The translations under genes were made by a program, and so were the position numbers. From UBA8514 sp034933685 (lineage in GTDB: Bacteria > Bacillota > Clostridia > Lachnospirales > Anaerotignaceae): a stretch of DNA of 64,000 nt. The stretch covers positions 59,659 to 123,658 of the forward strand of contig JAYFNB010000043.1 of assembly GCA_034933685.1 (NCBI GenBank), read 5' to 3'. This document shows, one piece after another, positions 59,101 to 64,000 of the stretch; position 1 is the stretch's first letter, and each line of letters opens with the position of its first letter. The notes below the pieces were generated by a model. That model saw only the letters and a list, made by a program, of their open reading frames with translations. It made no database searches and was not told the DNA's origin.

Positions 59101-60139
59101 AACCGTTATCTTGACAGCCGAGCCGACCCGCACGGTGAAAGATGGCAAGTTCCTCGTGAATATCAGCGCCACAGCTACCGATGCGGACGGTGACGCCACC
59201 ACGCTGGAATGGGAAAACAAGGCGGCAGACAACTACTATGCCCCAGGCACCCATACCGTCCGTGTCCGTGCAAAAGACATTGCCGGGGCGTATTCCCCTT
59301 GGGCGGAAAAGACCTTTACCATCAATAGCTCCGCGCCCACTGTCACCTTGACTGCCACCCCCACTCGTACAGCGAAAAACGGCAAATTCCTTGTGAATAT
59401 CAGCGCGACAGCCGCTGATGCGGACGGTGATGCCACCACGCTGGAATGGGAAAACAAGGCGGCGGATGGCTACTATGCCGTTGGCACGCACACCGTCCGT
59501 GTTCGCGCCAAGGATGCAACCGGGCTGTATTCGGAGTGGGTGTCCAAAACATTCACCATCGCAAACTCCGCCCCGACAGCGCCGGTGATTACCCGAACGC
59601 CGAACGGCAACAGTGTGGCACCGGGAACGCCGGTTACGATTACGGCAGCCAGCTCAGACCCGGACGGCGACTCCGTCACCCTGATTTGGGAGGGCAGAAA
59701 CGCCGAAACCCAGACCTACCCTCGCGGAAAGAACGTGGTGCGTGTCAAAGCGGTGGATTCCGCAGGAGCCGAGTCCCCGTGGGCCGCTATCGTTTTCTTT
59801 GTAGCGGATTCCAACGGCGGCGGTGGCATGACGCTCACAGGCCCGGATTCCGTCATCATGGAAAACGGCATCGAAGGCGCCACCATCACGGAATACACCT
59901 TTACCGTGCCGCCCGTTGACGGGCACAGCGGTTCTGATTTCGGCAGGGTGCGCGGCTATAACAGGCTGACCGGTCAGTGGGATCAGCTGGACTACGGTAC
60001 CACCTCCAACGGCATCACCTTTACCCGTGCCCTCGGCGCAGGCGTGTACACGCAGCTGGAGTTTTATTATTACACGAACCACAATTGCATGTACAACAAG
60101 AGCAACATCACCTACTCGGTGACCTACCACTTTGAATAA
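56168..60139 (+). CDS. Giant SLH-domain surface protein with two families of Ig-like repeats
   Basis: The 1,323-residue exported protein has a signal peptide cut after residue 28 (SAYA), three SLH domains for wall attachment (about 32-75, 93-137 and 155-205; FEDAKGHWAEEAI, FTDIAGHWSEQHI), and a Pro/Lys then Gly/Ser linker (about 215-258). Seven repeats of about 90 residues follow, each with a xxLPxxxHT-like start (about 261-895). Four repeats of about 80 residues (about 897-1210) are of PKD/cadherin-like type, with DADGDATTLEWEN and YYAPGTHTV. A unique C-terminal domain (about 1215-1323) ends the protein. It lies between two pilin-like genes and is co-transcribed with a Tad-like machine, so a role as adhesin or mating-pair factor is likely. 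Confidence 0.88.
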   Translation: MNKKMKRPLCLVLTVCLVLSLLAGSAYAVNRYFEDAKGHWAEEAIQILTEKGVISGYPDGLVHPDEIITRGEFAALVARTMELPEPEESEVTFRFTDIAGHWSEQHIEALIIAGIIQKDDFGTEFQPDQPITRMEMIRMLVRAIGKGDHDASCPCVTGFFDDGTLSEVDKSSICTGKEYGIVDGYPDGTVKPDGKATRAEAFEMLVDTEKAKEQIKKEEPPKPTVPAKPEDKPSDGNSGGSSSGGGSSGGGGSSYVPAPQFSFTLPKTAYTSDEIEIKPESRYVSDVAWSALKNGLPAVLSELADGNLDQNGGKLKFKQTGSITLIATAKNSRGVTATHEQTISIYPVVTAAFTLPKTTHTDKSVAVELMTENLGSNAVVWSLEKDGSAVDVETALTGTLDSTGGTVLFKEKGVYKLTASITDELGKVITAQDSITVYPVAEVKLTLPAVSHTDKTVALKTETKEADGLTVTYTLTRNGEPAEISTFIEGTLSDGSIRFKEKGVYALTASVTDATGRVFFDTANITVYPVGSAGFYLPEIFHTDNTVTVEAVFGEIGSHTAKWFLFREGKEVSLTNAAEGTLGNSGGELQFRTKGSYVLKAEFTDDGGRTYRYEQGFKVYPVPAVSYSLPKYVHTDTDIAVKTETTDLDGLTVEWLVDNTYGFQDWPTYVDGTLTNGGGTIRFKRAGVYGLAARVTDETGRVFLYESHDKCEVLPVLTLGFDLPEFAYTDTAIDLRTHGNIQVLPVDWSVSKDGKSIPLSEAFDGSLNAQGGKITFKDDGEYVLTAAMTDYLKRSYSHSESTRVLPVVQYAFTMPQTIHYGTEFEVAAKDVRHLGSYSVVWTLQKDGNPSQYQGTLGNDGGKIAIRDTGEFTLTASVTDSAGRVTTHSERITVTNTAPNAPVVEAAPTRTAKDGKFLVNITASATDPDGDAVTLEYADTAADSYYAPGTHTVKVRAKDIAGAYSSWVEKTFTVTNAAPTVILTAEPTRTVKDGKFLVNISATATDADGDATTLEWENKAADNYYAPGTHTVRVRAKDIAGAYSPWAEKTFTINSSAPTVTLTATPTRTAKNGKFLVNISATAADADGDATTLEWENKAADGYYAVGTHTVRVRAKDATGLYSEWVSKTFTIANSAPTAPVITRTPNGNSVAPGTPVTITAASSDPDGDSVTLIWEGRNAETQTYPRGKNVVRVKAVDSAGAESPWAAIVFFVADSNGGGGMTLTGPDSVIMENGIEGATITEYTFTVPPVDGHSGSDFGRVRGYNRLTGQWDQLDYGTTSNGITFTRALGAGVYTQLEFYYYTNHNCMYNKSNITYSVTYHFE
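56948..58852 (+). repeat. Seven tandem Ig-like coding repeats (family 1) of the SLH protein
   Basis: Each unit has about 90 codons. They open with FTLPKTAYT, FTLPKTTHT, LTLPAVSHT, FYLPEIFHT, YSLPKYVHT, FDLPEFAYT and FTMPQTIHY. Each ends in a strand like YPV or LPV. The units are diverged at DNA level, so the repeats are old. Confidence 0.8.
58856..59797 (+). repeat. Four tandem PKD/cadherin-like coding repeats (family 2)
   Basis: Units of about 80 codons carry the shared motif GKFLVNI...TDxDGDATTLEWEN...GTHTVRVRAKD. Units 2 and 3 are close at DNA level, including long shared runs such as GGAATGGGAAAACAAGGCGG, suggesting recent duplication or conversion. Unit 4 is the most diverged. Confidence 0.8.
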
Positions 60140-60150
60140 GGAGGAAATCC

Positions 60151-60381
60151 ATGAAGCATCTCATTTGCAGGCTGAAAAGCAAAGCGGTCATTGCGACCGC
60201 CCAAACCCGCCGCATCCTTTCCGGGAGCCGCGGGGAAGGCTACATTGACACCGCGATCAAAATCCTGATTGCCGTGGTTTTGGGCGCTCTGCTCCTTGCG
60301 GGGCTGTATGCCCTGTTTGGGGAAACGGTGTTGCCCACCCTTGTACAGCGCATCAAGGAAATGTTCAACTATGCAGGCTGA
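60151..60381 (+). CDS. Pilin-like small membrane protein, copy 2
   Basis: The 76-residue protein has the same architecture and an identical C-terminal 49 residues as copy 1. The N-terminal 27 residues differ (HLICRLKSKAVIATAQTRRI against NLFCTLKNKLGAAAVKSRSI). AAGGAGG precedes the ATG. Its end overlaps the start of the prepilin peptidase gene (ATG at 60371 inside the last codons). That coupling, and the peptidase itself, support a pilin-type precursor. Confidence 0.72.
   Translation: MKHLICRLKSKAVIATAQTRRILSGSRGEGYIDTAIKILIAVVLGALLLAGLYALFGETVLPTLVQRIKEMFNYAG
60238..60377 (+). repeat. Direct repeat B of the pilin-like genes (pairs with 55621-55760)
   Basis: Second copy of the 140-bp, 95% identical repeat. 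The spacing between copies is 4,617 bp, in the same orientation. Confidence 0.9.
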
Positions 60382-60823
60382 TAACATCGCACAGGCGGTG
60401 CTTTTTTTCTGTCTGCTGCTGGCGTCTTCTGTGTGGGATCTCCGCAAACGGATTATCCCGGACAGCATCTGCCTGATGATCGCACTGACGGGGCTGATGG
60501 ATTTCAGCCCCGTCAGGCTTTGGGGCGTCCTTGCGGCTCTGCCGCTTTTGATTGCCGCCCTCTGCAAGCCGGAGGGCATCGGCGGCGGGGATATCAAGCT
60601 CACCGCCGCCGCAGGAACTGTAATGGGCTTTGGGGGATGCACGGCCGGGCTGCTGCTCGGTCTGACAGCGTCTCTCTTTTTTTATCTCACAAACCAGCTA
60701 ATCAGGCGGCTCCACAAGCTGGAGCCGCAGAAAGCGTCACAGGCGTCCCTGCCTCTGGCGCCGTTCTTGTCCCTCGGCTTTCTTGCCGTAACCATTCTAA
60801 ATATAGGAGGAATTGTCTCATGA
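60371..60823 (+). CDS. Prepilin peptidase (A24 / TadV-CpaA type)
   Basis: This integral membrane aspartic protease trims pilin leader peptides. The 150-residue protein has about four to five helices, with the two catalytic aspartates in SVWDLRKRIIPD and IGGGDIKLTAAAG (GxGDxK). The methylase domain of PilD is absent, as in TadV. The true start is the ATG at 60371 overlapping the pilin stop by 11 bp. The longer open frame to 60269 is a shadow of the pilin gene. The stop overlaps the next gene by 4 bp. Confidence 0.85.
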   Translation: MQADNIAQAVLFFCLLLASSVWDLRKRIIPDSICLMIALTGLMDFSPVRLWGVLAALPLLIAALCKPEGIGGGDIKLTAAAGTVMGFGGCTAGLLLGLTASLFFYLTNQLIRRLHKLEPQKASQASLPLAPFLSLGFLAVTILNIGGIVS

Positions 60824-60954
60824 AAAAAATCCATATCAGCAGAAAAAAGACCCTCATCGTTACCGGTATCGCAGCCGTTGCGCTGGCAGCCGCCGCCCTG
60901 ATCCCCAAGGCCGTGAAAGCAGTGAAACACCGCAGATACAGCTCCAGCTTCTAA
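60820..60954 (+). CDS. 44-aa basic membrane peptide
   Basis: The short product has a positively charged N terminus (MKKIHISRKK), one hydrophobic helix (TLIVTGIAAVALAAAALI) and a basic tail (KHRRYSSSF). AGGAGG lies before the ATG at 60820, which overlaps the peptidase stop (ATGA). Conserved spacing and coupling argue that it is a real gene of the operon. It could be a minor pilin-like or assembly factor. The function is unknown. Confidence 0.6.
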   Translation: MKKIHISRKKTLIVTGIAAVALAAAALIPKAVKAVKHRRYSSSF

Positions 60955-60984
60955 AATCACGAAGAAATCAAGGAGGAAAAATCT

Positions 60985-61809
60985 ATGAGCCTTTTCAAAA
61001 ACCGCACGGTGGTCGGTGTGATCTGCATTCTTTTGTCCCTGCTCATCTGCTTCGGCGTGACGCCGCTGTTCAACAAATCCGTCAGCCAGAAAACCGAAAT
61101 CGTCCGCGTCGTGAAGGAAATCAAGGCAGGCGATGAAATCACCAAGGAGATGGTGCAGACCGCGGAGGTGGGCGGCTTCGGACTGCCCGAAAATGTTCTT
61201 CGCCAGAGCGAATCCGTTGTGGGCAAGTACGCCACCGCCGACCTTTCCGTTGGTGACTATATCTTAAATACCAAGCTGTCCGATACCCCGGCTACGGAAA
61301 ACACCTATCTTTATAATCTGGACGGCACCAAGCAGGCCATGTCGGTCACCATCAAGAGCTTTGCAGACGGTCTTTCCGGCAAGCTGAAAAGCGGCGACAT
61401 CGTATCGGTGATCGCCCCGGACTACAAAAAGCAGGGCTCCACTGTTATTCCCGCCGAGCTGAAATATGTGGAGGTTATTGCCGTCACTGCAGGCAGCGGC
61501 TACGATGCCAACACCGGAGAGCAGATAGAAAATGAAGCTGGGGACGAAAAAGAGCTGCCATCCACCGTGACCCTATTGGTGTCCCCGGAACAGAGCAAGG
61601 CGCTGGCGGAGCTGGAATCGGACGGCAAGCTCCACCTGTCCCTCGTTTACCGCGGTACGTCCTCAAACAGCGCCAAGTTTATTGAGGCACAGGACAAGGT
61701 TATTGCGGCGCTGTATCCCGCAGAGCCGGTGCAGGACAGCGCTTCCGAATCCCATGGATCGGAGGAAAACACGGCATCCGAAGCGACTGCGGAAAGTGGG
61801 GTGCAGTGA
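60985..61809 (+). CDS. cpaB: CpaB/RcpC-type SAF-domain protein
   Basis: The 274-residue protein has an N-terminal membrane anchor (VVGVICILLSLLICFGVTPL). A SAF domain follows (about 40-105, VVKEIKAGDEITKEMVQTAE and STADLSVGDYIL-like), then a C-terminal beta domain with GDIVSVIAPDYKK. It ends in an acidic low-complexity tail. CpaB/RcpC belong to the Tad pilus system. In Gram-positives they probably act at the wall side. AAGGAGG precedes the ATG. It overlaps the ATPase gene by 1 bp. Confidence 0.85.
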   Translation: MSLFKNRTVVGVICILLSLLICFGVTPLFNKSVSQKTEIVRVVKEIKAGDEITKEMVQTAEVGGFGLPENVLRQSESVVGKYATADLSVGDYILNTKLSDTPATENTYLYNLDGTKQAMSVTIKSFADGLSGKLKSGDIVSVIAPDYKKQGSTVIPAELKYVEVIAVTAGSGYDANTGEQIENEAGDEKELPSTVTLLVSPEQSKALAELESDGKLHLSLVYRGTSSNSAKFIEAQDKVIAALYPAEPVQDSASESHGSEENTASEATAESGVQ

Positions 61810-62624
61810 TGCTGAATTTCAAGAAAAATGGCATCTTCACCCGCCAAGCCCCAAGGGAGGATGCCCCGCCGGAGCAGGAGCCGCAGGGCGGCATCCTTGC
61901 CGTTTGGGGCTCTCCGGGCAGCGGCAAGACCGTCACTGCCGTGAAGATTGCAAAGCAGCTTGCCGACCGGAAGAAAAACGTGGTGCTTCTACTCTGCGAT
62001 ATGACCGCGCCCATGCTGCCCTGCATCTGCCCGCCCTCCGAGCTGGAGGGTGAGCATTCGCTGGGTAGTATTCTTGCCGCCGCCCATGTGACGGAGCCGC
62101 TCATCAAGCACAATCTGGTGACGCTGAAAAAGCACAAACACCTCACCATCCTCGGCATGAAAAAGGGTGAGAACGAGTACACCTACCCGCCCTATGAGCA
62201 GCTACAGGCGCAGGAGCTGATGGACGGGCTGCGGGAAACTGCTCCCTTCGTGGTGGCGGACTGCGGCAGCTATATTGCCAACGATATTCTCTCCGCCGTG
62301 GCGCTCATGGAGGCCGACAGTGTCTTGCGGCTTGCAAATGCCGATCTGAAATCCGTAAGCTATCTCTCCAGCCAGCTCCCTCTGCTCCGGGATTCCAAAT
62401 GGGACGCGGAGAAGCAGTACAAGGTGGCCGGAAACGTAAAGCCACGGCAGGCCGGGGAGCAGATCGGGCAGGCGCTGGGCTCAGTGGCCTTTACCCTGAC
62501 CCACTCGCCGGAGCTGGAGGAACAGTACCTTGCCGGGAATCTGCTGGCAGATTTGTCCCTGAAGGACAGCCGCCAGTTTAAGAAAGAAATCGAAAAAATC
62601 GCAAAGGAGGTATTCGGCGTATGA
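61809..62624 (+). CDS. TadZ/CpaE-like P-loop ATPase
   Basis: The 271-residue protein has Walker A VWGSPGSGKTVTAVKIA and a MinD/ParA-like fold (NVVLLLCDMTAPMLPC, then FVVADCGSYIAN as Walker B). In Tad systems TadZ/CpaE places the apparatus at a cell pole. Walker A here is GSPGSGKT, not the deviant KGGxxK of classic ParA proteins. The ATG at 61809 overlaps the cpaB stop. Its own stop overlaps the CpaF-like gene start by 4 bp (ATGA). Confidence 0.8.
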   Translation: MLNFKKNGIFTRQAPREDAPPEQEPQGGILAVWGSPGSGKTVTAVKIAKQLADRKKNVVLLLCDMTAPMLPCICPPSELEGEHSLGSILAAAHVTEPLIKHNLVTLKKHKHLTILGMKKGENEYTYPPYEQLQAQELMDGLRETAPFVVADCGSYIANDILSAVALMEADSVLRLANADLKSVSYLSSQLPLLRDSKWDAEKQYKVAGNVKPRQAGEQIGQALGSVAFTLTHSPELEEQYLAGNLLADLSLKDSRQFKKEIEKIAKEVFGV

Positions 62625-64000
62625 AATTAGGCAAAAAAAGAAATGCGTCGGTGTTTCAGACCGCGCCGGTATCTGCGGCGGAAAGCGGAAATCAGTCATT
62701 ATCCGCAGAACCGGAGTTAATCACCGAAGCAGACAATGGCTCCGAACTCACGGCGGAGAGATTTGCAAATTTGCAGTTCGGTCCCGATGTGGATGCTTTG
62801 AATCCGCCGGATGAGCAGGAAGCCGCGCCGTTGCGTGACAACCGAACACTGCGTGCCCATGGACTGTTCTTTACCCCGGAAACGGAGGGAAAGGATTTCT
62901 CCTCGGTGCTTGCCGAGGTGCAGGCGTATATTTCCGAGCATTATAGCACCCTCATCACCGAAGGCGGCGAGGACGCCAAGGCGCAGATGAAGCGGTACAT
63001 CCAAAAGTTCCTGCAGGACAACCGTATTTCAGTAAATGGCATGAGCGGCGACAGGCTGGCGGACGCCCTTTACACCGAAATGGCGGAGTTCGGGTTTCTG
63101 ACCAAATACATCTTCGGCAGCGGCATCGAGGAAATTGACGTCAATTCATGGAAAGACATTGAGGTGCAGTATTCCGACGGTCGCACGGTCAAGCTGGAGG
63201 AACGCTTTGAAAGCCCCCAGCACGCAGTCAATGTGATCCGCAGGATGCTCCACATCAGCGGCATGGTTCTGGATAACGCCAGCCCCATCGTGCTGGGGCA
63301 TCTCAGCAAAAATATCCGTATCGCTGTCCTCAAAAGCCCCATTGTGGACGAGGATGTGGGTGTAGCGGCCTCCATCCGTATCGTCAACCCGCAGAGCATG
63401 AAGAAAGAGGACTTTGTCCGAAGTGGTACGGCGACCGACCCGATGCTGGATTTTTTGTCCCTCTGCGTCCGCTACGGAATTTCGGTCTGCGTGGCGGGCG
63501 CCACCAGCTCCGGTAAAACCACCGTGGCAGGCTGGGTACTGACCACCGTGCCGGACAACAAGAGAATCTATACCATTGAAAACGGCTCCCGTGAGCTGGC
63601 GCTGGTGCGGGAAAAGGATGGCAAGGTAGTCAACTCGGTCATCCACACCCTGACCCGTGACAGCGACAATGACCGACAGCGCATCGACCAGACGAATCTT
63701 CTGGACTATGCGCTTCGCTTTAACCCGGACATCATTGTGGTGGGCGAGATGCGCGGCGCCGAGGCAAATGCGGCGCAGGAGGCCGCCCGAACCGGCGTGG
63801 CGGTGCTGACCACCATCCATTCCAATTCCTGCGAAGCCACCTATCGCCGCATGGTGTCTCTGTGCAAGCGCGCCGTGGATATGTCCGATGCGACCCTCAT
63901 GGACTATGTCACCGAAGCCTATCCCATTGTGGTGTTCTGCAAGCAGCTGGAAAACAAGCAGCGCCGCATGATGGAGATTCAGGAATGCGAAATCCTGCCC
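62621..64000 (+). CDS. cpaF: CpaF/TadA-type secretion ATPase (partial, runs off the right edge)
   Basis: The first 460 codons encode a hexameric assembly ATPase. The N-terminal region (about 1-170) includes IEEIDVNSW and VRRM/IRRMLHISG elements. The motor has Walker A GATSSGKTTV, the Asp-box NGSRELAL region (IYTIENGSRE), Walker B IIVVGEMRGAEA and the His-box LTTIHSNS. These are the signatures of CpaF/TadA/VirB11 ATPases. It ends the visible part of the pilus operon. Membrane partners TadB/TadC should follow. The ATG overlaps the previous stop. Confidence 0.9.
   Translation, partial: MKLGKKRNASVFQTAPVSAAESGNQSLSAEPELITEADNGSELTAERFANLQFGPDVDALNPPDEQEAAPLRDNRTLRAHGLFFTPETEGKDFSSVLAEVQAYISEHYSTLITEGGEDAKAQMKRYIQKFLQDNRISVNGMSGDRLADALYTEMAEFGFLTKYIFGSGIEEIDVNSWKDIEVQYSDGRTVKLEERFESPQHAVNVIRRMLHISGMVLDNASPIVLGHLSKNIRIAVLKSPIVDEDVGVAASIRIVNPQSMKKEDFVRSGTATDPMLDFLSLCVRYGISVCVAGATSSGKTTVAGWVLTTVPDNKRIYTIENGSRELALVREKDGKVVNSVIHTLTRDSDNDRQRIDQTNLLDYALRFNPDIIVVGEMRGAEANAAQEAARTGVAVLTTIHSNSCEATYRRMVSLCKRAVDMSDATLMDYVTEAYPIVVFCKQLENKQRRMMEIQECEILP

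Larger units (their letters stand above)
48679..64000 (+). mobile_element. Integrative (probably conjugative) element, left part
   Basis: The left boundary is a truncated tRNA-Ser gene. From about 49.7 kb the DNA is GC-rich with C/G-ending codons, against about 36% GC to the left. The genes are typical of clostridial integrative elements: HTH/excisionase-like, DUF4314, ArdA-like, orphan adenine methylase, AbrB-like, YodL-like and a Tad-like machine. The integrase, relaxase and coupling protein were not found and should lie beyond the right edge, where an intact tRNA-Ser(CGA) is expected. Confidence 0.75.

Overview
The window joins two kinds of DNA. Positions 1 to about 48,670 are low-GC core chromosome of an anaerobic clostridial Firmicute. 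The supporting features are the L27 N-terminal extension with its Prp protease, the order rsfS-yqeK-nadD-yhbY-obgE-rpmA-prp-rplU, the order recX-recA-cinA-pgsA-rimO-ftsK, a PPi-type phosphofructokinase, a KamA-type radical SAM enzyme, and a YtaF sporulation membrane protein. No species can be named from this. From about 48,679 to the end, GC content and codon use rise sharply. This part is the left portion of an integrative, probably conjugative, element that runs off the right edge.

Layout of the chromosome part. Partial polA (1-289, minus) diverges from the N-terminal half of a NitT/TauT-type substrate-binding lipoprotein (419-1084). From 1,107 to 24,640 there is a block of core genes: phospholipid synthesis (psd, pssA, a flippase-like membrane protein), an RlmD-type methyltransferase, an S1-domain protein, the ribosome and NAD block, a large TPR protein, recX/recA, cinA, pgsA, rimO, ftsK, an acyltransferase and purK. 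A large serine recombinase follows (24,669-26,069), and the C-terminal half of the lipoprotein gene begins 23 bp after it. The two gene halves share a 14-bp core, continue in frame to a 335-residue protein, and carry the two arms of a recognisable attP. The recombinase and about 23.5 kb of core genes, including recA, obgE, rplU, rpmA and ftsK, therefore sit inside what looks like an excisable element. This is the most striking observation in the window.

From 26.5 to 48.6 kb lie a KamA-like enzyme, small transporters, a secreted HtrA-like protease with a copper-amine-oxidase N-domain, a YbaK deacylase, an OGG1-type glycosylase, a Ca2+ P-type ATPase, YtaF, a patatin, ComF, RecD2, PPi-type PFK, two tRNA genes (Val-TAC, Asp-GTC), an alanine/glycine symporter, a Crp/Fnr regulator, a DUF134 regulator and a sulfite-reductase-like protein.

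The integrated element begins with the 3' half of a tRNA-Ser(CGA)-like gene (attL). It then carries an HTH protein that could be an excisionase, a cargo of small element genes (DUF4314, an MmcB-like nuclease fold, an ArdA-like protein, an orphan adenine methylase, AbrB-like and YodL-like proteins), and, after a terminator, one tightly packed operon. That operon encodes pilin-like protein 1, SpoVG, a 1,323-residue SLH-anchored repeat protein, pilin-like protein 2, a prepilin peptidase, a 44-residue membrane peptide, CpaB, a TadZ/CpaE-like ATPase and a CpaF/TadA ATPase. This is a Tad-like secretion or pilus machine on a mobile element, with a wall-anchored giant protein between two copies of a pilin gene.
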